DNA of 57,032 nucleotides from Opitutaceae bacterium (GCA_016794785.1 JAEUHC010000005.1:1-57032), one strand, 5' to 3'; shown: positions 42,861-52,094, counted from the stretch's first letter. Program-made: numbers and translations. The notes: generated from the sequence alone by a model not told the origin.

Positions 42861-44740
42861 ATCGATTCCTCCTTGCCCTCACTGCCCTGTTGTTTTTCCC
42901 ACTCGCGAGTCTGTGCGCCGCCGGGACGCAGAGACCAAACATTCTCTGGCTCGTCAGTGAGGACAACGACCCGCTCCTCGCCAGTTACGGTGATCGCCTG
43001 GCCCACACGCCGACGCTCGACAAACTCGCCCGCGAGGGCGTGCTCTATGAGCGGTGTTTCGCGCAACCGGTCTGCGCGCCCTCCCGCTTTACCCTGATCA
43101 CAGGGATGTATGCGGCGACCGCCGGGCCGGCACAGCACATGCGCGCCCAAGGAAAGATTCCCTCCTGGCTGAAGGGATTCCCCGCGCTGCTCCGTGAGTC
43201 CGGCTACTACGCCTCCAACAATGCCAAGACCGATTACAACTCCCCCCTCGGCCTGCCAGACGCGTGGAACGAATCGAGCAAGACCGCGCACTGGCGCAAG
43301 CGCCCCGCGCCCAGCCAGCCTTTCTTCAGCGTCTTCAATCACGAGGTCACGCACGAGAGCTGCCTGTTTTCCGAAAAGGAACTGCCGTTGGATTTTCCGT
43401 CGATGGATCCGGCGAACGTGCGCATCCCGCCGTATCAGCCCGACACACCGGAGATACGCGCCGACTGGGCACGTTACTACAATCACATCCGGCTCATGGA
43501 CGAACAGATCGCCGCAAAACTGCGCGATCTCGAAAAGGACGGCCTCACCGACAACACGATTGTCTTTTATTATTCCGACAACGGCGGCGTGCTGCCGCGC
43601 AGCAAACGCTTCCTCCAGGAAAGCGGCACGCATGTGCCGCTCATCGTCTACTATCCCCCGAAGTGGCGCCACCTCGCGCCGGCTGCGCCCGGTTCGCGTA
43701 TCAAGGAGCCGGTGAGCTTCGTCGATTTTGCACCGACCGTGCTCTCCCTCGCCGGCGTGAAAATTCCCGCCTACATGCAAGGCCGCGCATTCGCCGGCCC
43801 GGCCAAGGCTGCGCCCAACGAATTCGTTTTCACCACTCGCGACCGCATGGACGAGCGCTACGACATGATGCGCTCCGTCGTGGATTCGCGCTGGCTCTAT
43901 ATCCGCAATTTCCGTCCGGACATCGCCTACGTGCAGCCGCTCGAATACATGTTCAAGGCGCGGGGCTACCAGTCGTGGGCCCGCATGGCGGCGGAAGGCA
44001 AACTCACTGCCGCGACCGCGCAGTTCTGGGGCGAGAAACCCACGGAAGAACTCTACGATATGCACGCCGATCCCGACAGCGTCCATAACCTCGCCCGCAC
44101 TCCCGCGCACCGTGCCACCTTGGACAAGATGCGCGCAGCGCTGAGACAGCGAATGCTGGAGATCAAGGACAACGGCCTCCTCCCGGAGGGCTCGGCCTTG
44201 GAAGGCTACGACGCCTCGCGCGTGCCCGGAGCCTGGCCGATGGAACGGGTGCTGGACCTCGCGCTCCTCGCCTCGGAGCGCGACGCCGCGAACCTGCCAA
44301 AGTTCATTGAGGCACTGGGCGACGCGAGCGAGCCCATCCGCTGGTGGGCCGCGCAAGGCTGCGCGATGCTGAGGGGAAAGATCCTCCCTGCTGAGACCGC
44401 GTTGCTCCGCAGCCTTGAAGACAATTCGGGCGCAGTCGCCGTTGCCGCCGCCGAGGCCCTGGCCCGACACGGTCGGAGGGATGCTGCATTGCCCGTCCTC
44501 GCACGCTGGGCGCAGGCCACCGATGCCCCCGCCGCCATTCTCCATGCCGGCAACGTGCTCGACCGCCTCGGCGAAATCGCGCGCCCGGCGCTGCCCGCAA
44601 TGAAGCGGGCGCTCGAATCCGCGAAGCCCACGCCCGGCGGCACCTATCCCCCGCAATACATCCTGAACCACGCCGTCGCCGTGCTCGAGGGCCGGACCGC
44701 GGCCCTGGTTTATCCGCCCGCTCCGGCTCAGTCGCCGTAA
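42857..44740 (+). CDS. Sulfatase with C-terminal HEAT-like repeats
   Basis: 627 aa, signal NRFLLALTALLFFPLASLCA. NILWLVSEDNDPLLASYGD (28-46) has Glu-Asp-Asn in place of the Asp-Asp-x metal pair, CAPSR (73-77) is the formylglycine site, and SNNAKTDYN stands where GKWHLG is usual. These features resemble the heparan-N-sulfatase-like subgroup of S1 sulfatases. YYSDNGGVLPRSKRFLQESG completes the active site. After about residue 455 a helical region (IEALGDASEPIRWWAAQGCA, LEDNSGAVAVAAAEALARHG) forms HEAT-like repeats, as seen in some planctomycete and verrucomicrobial sulfatases, perhaps for substrate or partner binding. It overlaps the preceding sulfatase start-to-stop and is followed after 107 bp by the agarase-like gene. 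Confidence 0.9.
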   Translation: MNRFLLALTALLFFPLASLCAAGTQRPNILWLVSEDNDPLLASYGDRLAHTPTLDKLAREGVLYERCFAQPVCAPSRFTLITGMYAATAGPAQHMRAQGKIPSWLKGFPALLRESGYYASNNAKTDYNSPLGLPDAWNESSKTAHWRKRPAPSQPFFSVFNHEVTHESCLFSEKELPLDFPSMDPANVRIPPYQPDTPEIRADWARYYNHIRLMDEQIAAKLRDLEKDGLTDNTIVFYYSDNGGVLPRSKRFLQESGTHVPLIVYYPPKWRHLAPAAPGSRIKEPVSFVDFAPTVLSLAGVKIPAYMQGRAFAGPAKAAPNEFVFTTRDRMDERYDMMRSVVDSRWLYIRNFRPDIAYVQPLEYMFKARGYQSWARMAAEGKLTAATAQFWGEKPTEELYDMHADPDSVHNLARTPAHRATLDKMRAALRQRMLEIKDNGLLPEGSALEGYDASRVPGAWPMERVLDLALLASERDAANLPKFIEALGDASEPIRWWAAQGCAMLRGKILPAETALLRSLEDNSGAVAVAAAEALARHGRRDAALPVLARWAQATDAPAAILHAGNVLDRLGEIARPALPAMKRALESAKPTPGGTYPPQYILNHAVAVLEGRTAALVYPPAPAQSP

Positions 44741-44847
44741 CGCGGTGTTTCCTATCGCGCCGTGAACCTCCGGATGAAGCACCGCTCCGCCATCTTTCCC
44801 TCCCTGTCCAGGCGACAGCGCATTTGCCGGAGGAGCCCTTCTTCCCA

Positions 44848-47082
44848 ATGACCATGTCCAACCCGCGCTCTATCCGTTTGTCCGATCTAAAATTTAGCCG
44901 GTTGCTGGCGGCGATGTTGCTTGGCCTGGCTTGTGTGCCCGCTCCTTCGCGGGCCGCGGCAGTCTCCCGCGTGATTTCCGCCGACACCAAAGCCCAGTTG
45001 CCTCGGGTATTGGCCGCCTGGCGCACGGCTGACGACCGGGCGCAACCCGCCGCGGCGCGGCATGACGACGCCTGGGCAACGCTGGCCGGCGGAAGCCGCG
45101 AGCAGCTGGAAATCAAATACCCCGCGCCCGGGCTTGATCTCAGCGCTTATGCCGAAGTGGCGGTGCCCGTCAGGAATTCCGGAACGAAGCCGCTTCGGGT
45201 GTGGTTGCGCGTGCTGACTCCGGACTCGGGGGAGAAAAGGGAGAATCCGCGAACGGGACGCACCCACGAAGCCGTGGTGCCGCCCACCGCGACGCCCGTC
45301 TGGTTGTTTGTGACGCTCGCGGGCCGCGAAGCGGCGCCCTATTTCCAGAAGTTCATCGCGCTCCGCCAGGCCCCGCCGGATTTTGTCCGGCCGGGTGTTT
45401 TGCCCGACGATCATATCGCCCCGGGCCTGGCCGACGGAGCGGCGATCATGGGATTGGCCGTGGGTCTCGCCGACCCGGAGGAGGGCGGTTCGGTCGCAGT
45501 GGGCCCTGCGGTGGCGCGCGGCACGCCGGTGCCTCTGCGGGACTTGCCCGAAGAGAAAGCCTTTCCCCTGTTCGACTCATTCGGGCAATACGCCCACCGG
45601 GATTGGCCGGGGAAGATCCATACCGCGGCGGATCTCGCCGGCGCGGAGCAGCAAGAGGAACTCGATCTGCTGGCCCATCCACGCCCGGCGGATTGGAACG
45701 AGTATGGCGGCTGGGCCTCCGGGCCCCAACTGACGGCCACGGGTTATTTCCGGACGGAAAAGATCGACGGCCAGTGGTGGCTGGTCGATCCCACGGGCCG
45801 TTTGTTCTGGTCGCACGGCATTGTCCGGGTCGGGACCCGCATCCGGGTCGGGGGCATTTATCATGGCACCCCGATTCTTCACCGGGAGTATCTCTTCCGG
45901 CTCCCGCCGCGCGATTCGGACTTGGGGCGCTTCTATGGCCAGGAGCCGGCTTCGACCCGGTTCTATTACTCAAAGTATCCGGATCATCCGGTTTACGATT
46001 TTCTTGAGGCGAATCTCTACCGGAAGCATGGCCGCGATTGGGAGTCGCGCTACGCGGAGAAAGCCCAGCGTCGTCTGGCCAGCTGGGGGCTGAACACCAT
46101 CGCGAATTCCTCCGATCCGCGGATCTACCTGCAGCGGCGGACCCCTTACACCGCCATCGTTTACTCGGCCCCGTTGGGTTCGACCGAGCACCGCATCGAG
46201 GGATCGGCGGGCACCTGGGGCAAGTTGCCCGATCCCTATGATCCCGGTTGGCGGCGGCTGATCGAAACCACGCTCAAGAGCGACCTTAGGGACAGCATCG
46301 GCGACCCCTGGTGTATGGGCTTCTTTGTCGACAACGAGCTGGCGTGGGGCGACACCTTCCACATCGCGGAGTGCGTGCTGCGCTCGCCGGCGACGCAGCC
46401 GGCCAAACTGGCTTTCCGCGATGCGCTCCGGGCGAAATATGAAGACATCGCGCGGCTGAATGCCGCCTGGGGCGTGGCCCATGCAACGTGGGAGGCCTTT
46501 CTCAGTGCGACGACGACGCCCGACCGGGCCCGATCCGCCGCGGCCGCGGATCTGCAGGATTTCAGCCGCGCCGTGATCGAGACTTACTTCAAGGGATGCC
46601 ATGACGCGCTGGCAAACATCGCTCCGCGCCATCTCTACCTCGGCGCCCGTTTCGCCGGTTTCAACCCCCTCGTGCTGACGGTCGCGGCCAAATACTGCGA
46701 TGTGCTCAGCCTCAATCGCTATTTTGTCTCCGTGGCGAAGCTGACCTTGGACGACCACACGGCGGACCGTCCGGTCCTGGTGGGCGAGTTTCATTTCGGC
46801 GCGCTCGACCGCGGTTCCTTCAGCAGCGCCCTGGCGCCGGTGGCGGACCAGGACGCCCGCGCCACCGCTTACCGGGAGTATGTGGCCAGTGCGCTGCGCA
46901 ATCCGGCGATCGTGGGCACGCACTGGTTCCAGTTTTACGATCAACCGCCGGCCGGGCGATTTGACACGGAAAACTACCAGACCGGTTTTGTGGACATCGC
47001 GGACACTCCTTACGAGGAAACCGTCGCGGCCGCCCGCGCCATGGCGCGCCAGCTTTACCCGCTGCGTTACGAAAAACGTTAG
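44848..47082 (+). CDS. GH50-like beta-agarase with N-terminal beta-domain
   Basis: 744 aa. GGAGGAG (44829-44835) precedes the ATG at 44848; a TTG at 44824 is a poorer choice. Signal FSRLLAAMLLGLACVPAPSRAA (17-38). Residues about 75-225 form a beta-sandwich/CBM-like domain (REQLEIKYPAPGLDLSAYAE). The barrel starts with TGYFRTEKIDGQWWLVDPTG and contains FVDNELAWG with candidate acid/base Glu497 and PVLVGEFHFGALD with candidate nucleophile Glu647, both expected for GH50 beta-agarases. WFQFYDQPPAG closes the barrel. GH50 enzymes release neoagarobiose from agarose. It begins a run agarase > enolase-superfamily enzyme (10 bp gap) > SDR > MFS transporter, consistent with galactan breakdown followed by sugar-acid catabolism. 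Substrate is inferred from family, not shown. Confidence 0.87.
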   Translation: MTMSNPRSIRLSDLKFSRLLAAMLLGLACVPAPSRAAAVSRVISADTKAQLPRVLAAWRTADDRAQPAAARHDDAWATLAGGSREQLEIKYPAPGLDLSAYAEVAVPVRNSGTKPLRVWLRVLTPDSGEKRENPRTGRTHEAVVPPTATPVWLFVTLAGREAAPYFQKFIALRQAPPDFVRPGVLPDDHIAPGLADGAAIMGLAVGLADPEEGGSVAVGPAVARGTPVPLRDLPEEKAFPLFDSFGQYAHRDWPGKIHTAADLAGAEQQEELDLLAHPRPADWNEYGGWASGPQLTATGYFRTEKIDGQWWLVDPTGRLFWSHGIVRVGTRIRVGGIYHGTPILHREYLFRLPPRDSDLGRFYGQEPASTRFYYSKYPDHPVYDFLEANLYRKHGRDWESRYAEKAQRRLASWGLNTIANSSDPRIYLQRRTPYTAIVYSAPLGSTEHRIEGSAGTWGKLPDPYDPGWRRLIETTLKSDLRDSIGDPWCMGFFVDNELAWGDTFHIAECVLRSPATQPAKLAFRDALRAKYEDIARLNAAWGVAHATWEAFLSATTTPDRARSAAAADLQDFSRAVIETYFKGCHDALANIAPRHLYLGARFAGFNPLVLTVAAKYCDVLSLNRYFVSVAKLTLDDHTADRPVLVGEFHFGALDRGSFSSALAPVADQDARATAYREYVASALRNPAIVGTHWFQFYDQPPAGRFDTENYQTGFVDIADTPYEETVAAARAMARQLYPLRYEKR

Positions 47083-47092
47083 AAATTACGCC

Positions 47093-48271
47093 ATGAAAGT
47101 AACCAAGATCGAGACATTCATCTGCCACGCCTACCGGACGAACTGGGTGTTCGTCAAAGTCCACACGGCCGACGGCATCACGGGGGTCGGTGAGTCGACG
47201 TTGGAGATGCGGGAGACGACGGTGGCTGCGGCCTGCCAGGAACTGGAACGTTACCTGGTGGGCCGCGACGCGCGGGACATCGATGCATTCTGGCATGATG
47301 CCTACCGCGACGCCTACTGGCGTGGCGGCGTGGTGCTCATGAGCGCGCTGGCCGGCGTGGAAATGGCGCTCTGGGACATCAAAGGGAAGGCCCTCGGGGT
47401 TCCGGTCTGGCAACTGTTGGGCGGGTGCGTCCGCCGGCAGGTGCCGTGTTACGCCAATGGATGGTTTGCCCCGGCCACCAGACCCGAGGAGTTTGCGGCC
47501 AAGGCCAAAGCGACGGTCGCCCAGGGATTCAAGGGCCTCAAGTGGGATCCCTTCGGGTCGGCCTACATGAACATCACGAAACAGGAGCTGCGCACGGCGC
47601 TTGAGTGCATCGAGGCCGTCGTCGCCGCCGTCGGGCCGGATGTGGACATCCTCATCGAAGGCCACGGCCGCTTCAACGTGCCCACGGCGGTTCGTGTCGG
47701 CCACGCCTTGGAAGACTACGACATCACCTGGTTTGAGGAACCGATTCCACCCGACGACCAGGAGGGACTGGGCGAGGTGAAACGACGCATCCGGGTTCCC
47801 GTGGCGGGTGGCGAGCGTTTGTATAGCCGCTGGGATTTCAGGGATTTTCTCTCCCGCCGCTGCGTGGATTATGCGCAACCCGACGTGAGTCACGTCGGGG
47901 GGATCGGCGAATTGCGGCGGATCGCGGCCATGGCCGAAGCCTACCACATCGCGATCTGCCCGCACAATCCCTCCGGCCCGGTGGCGAATGCGGCGACACT
48001 GCACGTGGCCGCATGCACGCCCAATTTCTTCCTCCTCGAAACCATGTCCACCGATGTCCGCCATCGGGGCGAGGTGACCGACGAATCGCTCCACTTCCAG
48101 GCGGGGGCGTTGTCCATCCCGGACCGGCCGGGTCTCGGGATCGAGATTTCCGAGACGGAAATCGCCCGGTATCCCTACCAGCCACGCAACCTGCGGCACT
48201 ACAACGGCGAGCTCACCGCCATTCGTCCACCCGATGCCACCGGCTATTTTTCGGGAGGACGGAAACCATGA
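47093..48271 (+). CDS. Enolase-superfamily sugar-acid dehydratase or cycloisomerase
   Basis: 392 aa, cytoplasmic, mandelate racemase subgroup. Metal ligands Glu189 (DILIEGHGRF), Glu215 (WFEEPIPP) and Glu241 (AGGERLYSRWDF) are present, with His191, Asp264 (QPDVSHVGGI) and His291 (CPHNPSGP) as acid/base groups and Lys150 in GLKWDPFG. The ERLYSRWDF and QPDxSHxGGI segments recall galactonate dehydratases. In agar catabolism the same superfamily also supplies 3,6-anhydro-L-galactonate cycloisomerase, and the two cannot be separated here. The frame is open upstream to 46880 but that part lies inside the agarase gene. It starts 10 bp after the agarase stop and overlaps the SDR start by ATGA. Its role is converting the sugar acid to a 2-keto-3-deoxy acid. 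Confidence 0.87.
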   Translation: MKVTKIETFICHAYRTNWVFVKVHTADGITGVGESTLEMRETTVAAACQELERYLVGRDARDIDAFWHDAYRDAYWRGGVVLMSALAGVEMALWDIKGKALGVPVWQLLGGCVRRQVPCYANGWFAPATRPEEFAAKAKATVAQGFKGLKWDPFGSAYMNITKQELRTALECIEAVVAAVGPDVDILIEGHGRFNVPTAVRVGHALEDYDITWFEEPIPPDDQEGLGEVKRRIRVPVAGGERLYSRWDFRDFLSRRCVDYAQPDVSHVGGIGELRRIAAMAEAYHIAICPHNPSGPVANAATLHVAACTPNFFLLETMSTDVRHRGEVTDESLHFQAGALSIPDRPGLGIEISETEIARYPYQPRNLRHYNGELTAIRPPDATGYFSGGRKP

Positions 48272-49077
48272 ACTGGCAAGGCAAACGGGTTCTGGTGACC
48301 GGCGCGAATGCCAACACCGGCTTCGAGATCGCCCGGCGATTTGCCGATGTCGGCGCGACCGTTTTCCTCCATGCCCCGACGCTGGGCGAGGCACGCGCGG
48401 CGGCGGCCAGGCTGCGGACGACGGCCCGAATGAAGGTCTGGCCGGTGGCCGCGGATTTCCGCCGACCGGCCAGGATCGGATCGATGATCGACGGCATCCT
48501 TCGGCGGGTCGGCGGGATCGATATCCTCGTCAACAACGCCGTGGATCAGGCGATGGGGTATGCGATGCAGGACACCCCGCAGCCGTTCCTGCGCGCCGCG
48601 ATCGCCATCAATCTTGAGAGTCTGTTCGTCTGCACGCAGGCGGTGGTTCGCGCCATGATCAAGCAGGGTGCCGGGACGGTGGTGAACATCGGCTCCAACA
48701 CCTCCGAACGCGCGATCCGCAAGCGCTCGGTCTACATCGCGACCAAGGGCGCCCTGGATGCTCTCACCCGGGCCCTCGCGGTTGAACTGGCGGAGCATGG
48801 CATCCGGGTGAACATGGTGGTGCCAGGTTACATCCGCAGTGACCGCTGGAAATCGCTGACCAAAGGCGTCGTTGTCCGTCGGAGGGCGAATCTTCCGCTC
48901 GGCCGGGAGGCGCGGGCGATTGACGTGGCGGAAGCCATTCTCTTTCTCGCTTCCGACGCCGCCCGGAGCATCACGGGAGCCCGGCTGGCGGTGGACGCTG
49001 GCAGCCTGGCCCAACTGCTGCCCGCGGATGTGGAAACGGGCACCGGACTTTTGCGTCGCCCAGCAAACGCCAAATGA
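48268..49077 (+). CDS. SDR family oxidoreductase with atypical cofactor loop
   Basis: 269 aa, cytoplasmic. GGAGGA (48253-48258) precedes the ATG, which overlaps the previous stop. VLVTGANANTGFEIARRF (8-25) is the dinucleotide loop, but Asn16 replaces the central Gly of TGxxxGxG. ILVNNAVDQ (86-94) is an NNAG-like motif with Val for Gly. Ser143, Tyr156 and Lys160 (YIATK) form an intact catalytic set, and VPGYIRSD is the PG motif. It is a probable NAD(P)-dependent dehydrogenase or reductase for the sugar or sugar acid processed by its operon neighbours. The ATGA overlaps on both sides (enolase-superfamily before, MFS after) indicate tight co-expression. Activity remains probable because catalytic residues are kept. 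Confidence 0.87.
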   Translation: MNWQGKRVLVTGANANTGFEIARRFADVGATVFLHAPTLGEARAAAARLRTTARMKVWPVAADFRRPARIGSMIDGILRRVGGIDILVNNAVDQAMGYAMQDTPQPFLRAAIAINLESLFVCTQAVVRAMIKQGAGTVVNIGSNTSERAIRKRSVYIATKGALDALTRALAVELAEHGIRVNMVVPGYIRSDRWKSLTKGVVVRRRANLPLGREARAIDVAEAILFLASDAARSITGARLAVDAGSLAQLLPADVETGTGLLRRPANAK

Positions 49078-50312
49078 AAATGACCCCGCCCGCTCACAAC
49101 GACCACAGAAAATGGGAGCTGCTCGCCTGGCTCTTCGCCACTTTTTTTCTCTATTACGGCGACCGGGCGATCTTCGGCGTTCTGCTCGGGGCGATGGCCG
49201 GGTCGTTGCAGCTTTCCCCTCGGGAACTCGGCTTGTCCAACACCCTGATGCTCGGCGCGATTGCCTTGCTGATGCCGCTGGCCGGCTACGTCGGGGACAA
49301 TCTCAATCGCAAGTGGGCGATCGTGTTCAGCCTGACCGCGTGGAGCCTGGGCACGGTGCTCACGGGGGCGTCTGTGGGACTGGTTTCGCTGATCCTCTTC
49401 CGCAGTCTGCTGACTGGGTGTGGCGAGTCGTTTTATACGCCGGCGGCCTATTCGCTGCTGGCCGAACGCCACCGCGAGAGCCGCGGGCGGGCCATGGCGA
49501 TTCATCAAGCCGCGCTTTATTTCGGCGTAATCACGAGCGGAGTGGCCGGAGGTTGGGTCGCCGCGCAATGGGGCTGGCGTTGGGCATTTTTCGTGTTCGG
49601 GGGCGCCGGACTGCTGCTGGCGGCGCTGCTGGCTTGGCGCTTGGAGTCCGACGCGCCGCGCACCAGCCGGCGGGGAGTGTTGGACGCAGTCCGGGCGGGC
49701 CTGGCCGCGCTGGCGGGTAATCCCGCCGCGCGCGTCTTCTGCCTCTGCTTTGCGGTGATCGTGTGCATCGTCAATGCTTACATCACCTGGGCACCCCGCC
49801 TGCTCGAGACCAAGTATGGTCTGACCGCGAGGGCGGCCGGAGCGCAGGCCATGACCGGACACCACGTGGCGGCCCTCTTGGCCGTCATCGCCGGTGGTTA
49901 TTTATCCGACCGACTGGCCCGCCGATGGCCGGGAGCGCGCGTCGCGCTGATGCTCGCGGCCATGATCGCGATCACGCCATGCTTGTGGTGGCTGGGCAGT
50001 GCCGACGGCTTTTGGTCCGTGTCAGCCGCCATGGTGGTTCTCGGTTTGGCGCGTGGCGCTTACGAATGCAACACGCACGTCAGCCTGTTCGACGCCGTGC
50101 CGGCTGAGCTACGCGCGGTGGTGGTGTCAGTCTTCGCGATGATCGCCCTTCTGGTCGGCTCAACTACACCGTGGGTGTTTGGGTGGCTCGCGGAGGTATA
50201 TGGCGTCGTCGACGGCCTGAGCCTCGGGTTCAAGTGCCTCGCGGGGTTGGCGGCCTTGGCCGCAGTGGCTCTCGCCCATGTTCTTCTCACTTCCAGGAGA
50301 CTCCCGCAGTGA
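49074..50312 (+). CDS. MFS transporter for sugar or sugar acid
   Basis: 412 aa, about 12 transmembrane segments. LLAWLFATFFLYYGDRAIFG is TM1 with the R/D pair typical of anion:cation symporter-like MFS proteins, LMPLAGYVGDNLNRKWAIVF is the loop 2-3 signature, and GGYLSDRLARRWPGARVALM is its repeat in the second half. Position at the end of the agarase > enolase-type enzyme > SDR chain (ATGA overlap with the SDR) suggests inner-membrane uptake of the galactose- or anhydrogalactose-derived product. Start chosen by the overlap. The 149-bp gap after it contains no gene that I can support. Confidence 0.88.
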   Translation: MKMTPPAHNDHRKWELLAWLFATFFLYYGDRAIFGVLLGAMAGSLQLSPRELGLSNTLMLGAIALLMPLAGYVGDNLNRKWAIVFSLTAWSLGTVLTGASVGLVSLILFRSLLTGCGESFYTPAAYSLLAERHRESRGRAMAIHQAALYFGVITSGVAGGWVAAQWGWRWAFFVFGGAGLLLAALLAWRLESDAPRTSRRGVLDAVRAGLAALAGNPAARVFCLCFAVIVCIVNAYITWAPRLLETKYGLTARAAGAQAMTGHHVAALLAVIAGGYLSDRLARRWPGARVALMLAAMIAITPCLWWLGSADGFWSVSAAMVVLGLARGAYECNTHVSLFDAVPAELRAVVVSVFAMIALLVGSTTPWVFGWLAEVYGVVDGLSLGFKCLAGLAALAAVALAHVLLTSRRLPQ

Positions 50313-50461
50313 GAAACCTGAGTCATCATCCGGCCGGGTTCAGCCGTCGGCGGCGGGGGGCGCGCCCTGGCGCCGCGCAATCCAGCGCGCTGCGGGAATC
50401 GTTTGGAGACTCCACCTGAAAATCGCGGGATCGAAATCCCTGCCACCCCTCTACTCCGCCC

Positions 50462-51937
50462 ATGAACGTTTCGCGTCGCCTCTTTGTCCCAAAGTTCATC
50501 TTCACCGCCCTGAGCGTTGCTGCGGTTCTCCACGCGGCTTTGCCCGCACCGGTCCCGCTCCCCACCACCGGCATCGACCTCCCGGCGCTCGGCCGGATCA
50601 AGCTCAAGTCCGCGGCCGACATTCCGTCCTCCCCTTGGTCGATCGGCGGGGAGACGCTGGATCGCGACTACGCGGACTACGCGAAATACAAAGCCTATCT
50701 GGGGCCACTCGGGGCCAAGGGCATCCGGCTCCAAGCCGGCTGGGCCAGGTGCGAGCAAGTGAAAGGAGCCTACGAGTGGGCGTGGCTGGACGCGGTCATC
50801 GACGATGCCCTCGCCCAAGGTGTCCAACCCTGGCTCCAGCTGAGCTATGGCAATCCCCTCTATCCCGGCGGCGGCGATGCGCGCCTGGGCGGCGGCCTGC
50901 CTTCGTCACCGGAGGCGCTGGCGGCCTGGGACCGCTGGGTGCGGGCGCTCGCCGAACGCTACCGGGATCGCGTGCGCGAGTGGGAAGTCTGGAACGAGCC
51001 CGATCTCAACACGCACGGCGTCGTGCCCGTCGAAGCCTACGTCGGGCTGTATATCCGCACCGCGACCATCCTGCGCGAAGCGCAGCCGGCCGCGCGCATC
51101 TTCGCCTTGGCCCTGGCACGCACCCCGGCCTATGCGGACAAGTTTCTCGCCAGCATGCAGGCCCGGGACCGGCTGGCCTTGATCGACGCCATCACGATCC
51201 ACAACTACCCGCGCAATCCCGACGACACCCAGCTGACCGACCAAGTGCGCGCCCTCATCGGGAAATACGGCCACGCGATCCAAGTGCGGCAGGGCGAGAC
51301 CGGCGCCCCGTCCCGCTACCAGGAGAATTTCGCGCTGAAAAAGATCAGCCTCACCGAGACGATCCAAGCCAAATGGAATTTGCGCCGCCTGCTGGCGCAC
51401 CGGGCCAAGGACGTGCCGATGAATCTCTTCACCCTCTCCGACATGCACTATGCCCAGGCCGACAACCAAGGCGTCGGGGAGAATGGAGTGCAGATGAATT
51501 ACAAGGGGCTGCTCACGACCAATCCCGACCGGTCGATCGCGGCGATCAAGCCGGCTTACCTGGCGGCGCAGGTGGTGTTCACCGTCTTTGACGACACCCT
51601 CGGGCGGCTGCCCCAGTATCCCTTTGCCTCGACCGCGCTGCGCGGCGTGGCCATGACCGGTTATCAACGGACCGCCGGCGAGGGCCAGGTGGCGGCCTAT
51701 TGGTTCAATGATGCGCCACCGGCCGAAGCCAATGGCGTCACCCTCGCGGATTTCGTGCTGCCGGCCGGCCGGTTTCGCGAACCGGTGCTCGTGGATATCC
51801 GCACCAACCGCGTGTATGCCATCCCGCCGGCCCGATGGACCCAAGGCGCGGAGGGCGCGGCCTTTCGCGGCCTGCCGGTTTACGATGCCCCGCTGTTGAT
51901 CGCGGAGATGTCCGCGCTGCCGGTCGAGCGTGACTGA
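50462..51937 (+). CDS. Secreted GH39/GH5-like glycoside hydrolase
   Basis: 491 aa with signal VPKFIFTALSVAAVLHAALP. The TIM barrel reads KYKAYLGPLGAKGIRLQAGW followed by KGAYEWAWLDAVIDDALAQG, then WEVWNEPDLN with candidate acid/base Glu179 and QVRQGETGAPS with candidate nucleophile Glu279, the clan GH-A spacing. A C-terminal beta-domain (about 385-485, GEGQVAAYWFNDAPP) follows. GH39-type enzymes cleave beta-xylosides, alpha-L-iduronides or related linkages; this could also belong to an unclassified clan-A family. It stands between the MFS transporter and a pair of sulfatases, so an exo-acting role on the desulfated glycan is plausible. The ATG at 50462 lies within a longer open frame but is the only start giving a proper signal. 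Confidence 0.85.
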   Translation: MNVSRRLFVPKFIFTALSVAAVLHAALPAPVPLPTTGIDLPALGRIKLKSAADIPSSPWSIGGETLDRDYADYAKYKAYLGPLGAKGIRLQAGWARCEQVKGAYEWAWLDAVIDDALAQGVQPWLQLSYGNPLYPGGGDARLGGGLPSSPEALAAWDRWVRALAERYRDRVREWEVWNEPDLNTHGVVPVEAYVGLYIRTATILREAQPAARIFALALARTPAYADKFLASMQARDRLALIDAITIHNYPRNPDDTQLTDQVRALIGKYGHAIQVRQGETGAPSRYQENFALKKISLTETIQAKWNLRRLLAHRAKDVPMNLFTLSDMHYAQADNQGVGENGVQMNYKGLLTTNPDRSIAAIKPAYLAAQVVFTVFDDTLGRLPQYPFASTALRGVAMTGYQRTAGEGQVAAYWFNDAPPAEANGVTLADFVLPAGRFREPVLVDIRTNRVYAIPPARWTQGAEGAAFRGLPVYDAPLLIAEMSALPVERD

Positions 51938-52094
51938 CCTTTCCCCCTAAAATCCCACCGCCCGTTACTTCTACCGCAGATCCACCTTCGTCCGTTGAGT
52001 CAGTCGCCCTCGCCGATTCCGGCTCGCGTATCCGGTTTTACGGACAGGCTCGGCCACTCCTGAGCGCCTCCGGCCCCAACTCGCCTTTGACCAC

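Noticed and set aside
46820..48394. 524-codon minus-strand frame across agarase, enolase-type and SDR genes
   Set aside because: It spans three well-supported plus-strand genes and shows no domain.
50313..50461. Possible small gene between the MFS transporter and the GH39-like gene
   Set aside because: The open frame is only an extension in another phase of the next gene with Arg/Pro-rich content and no start signal.
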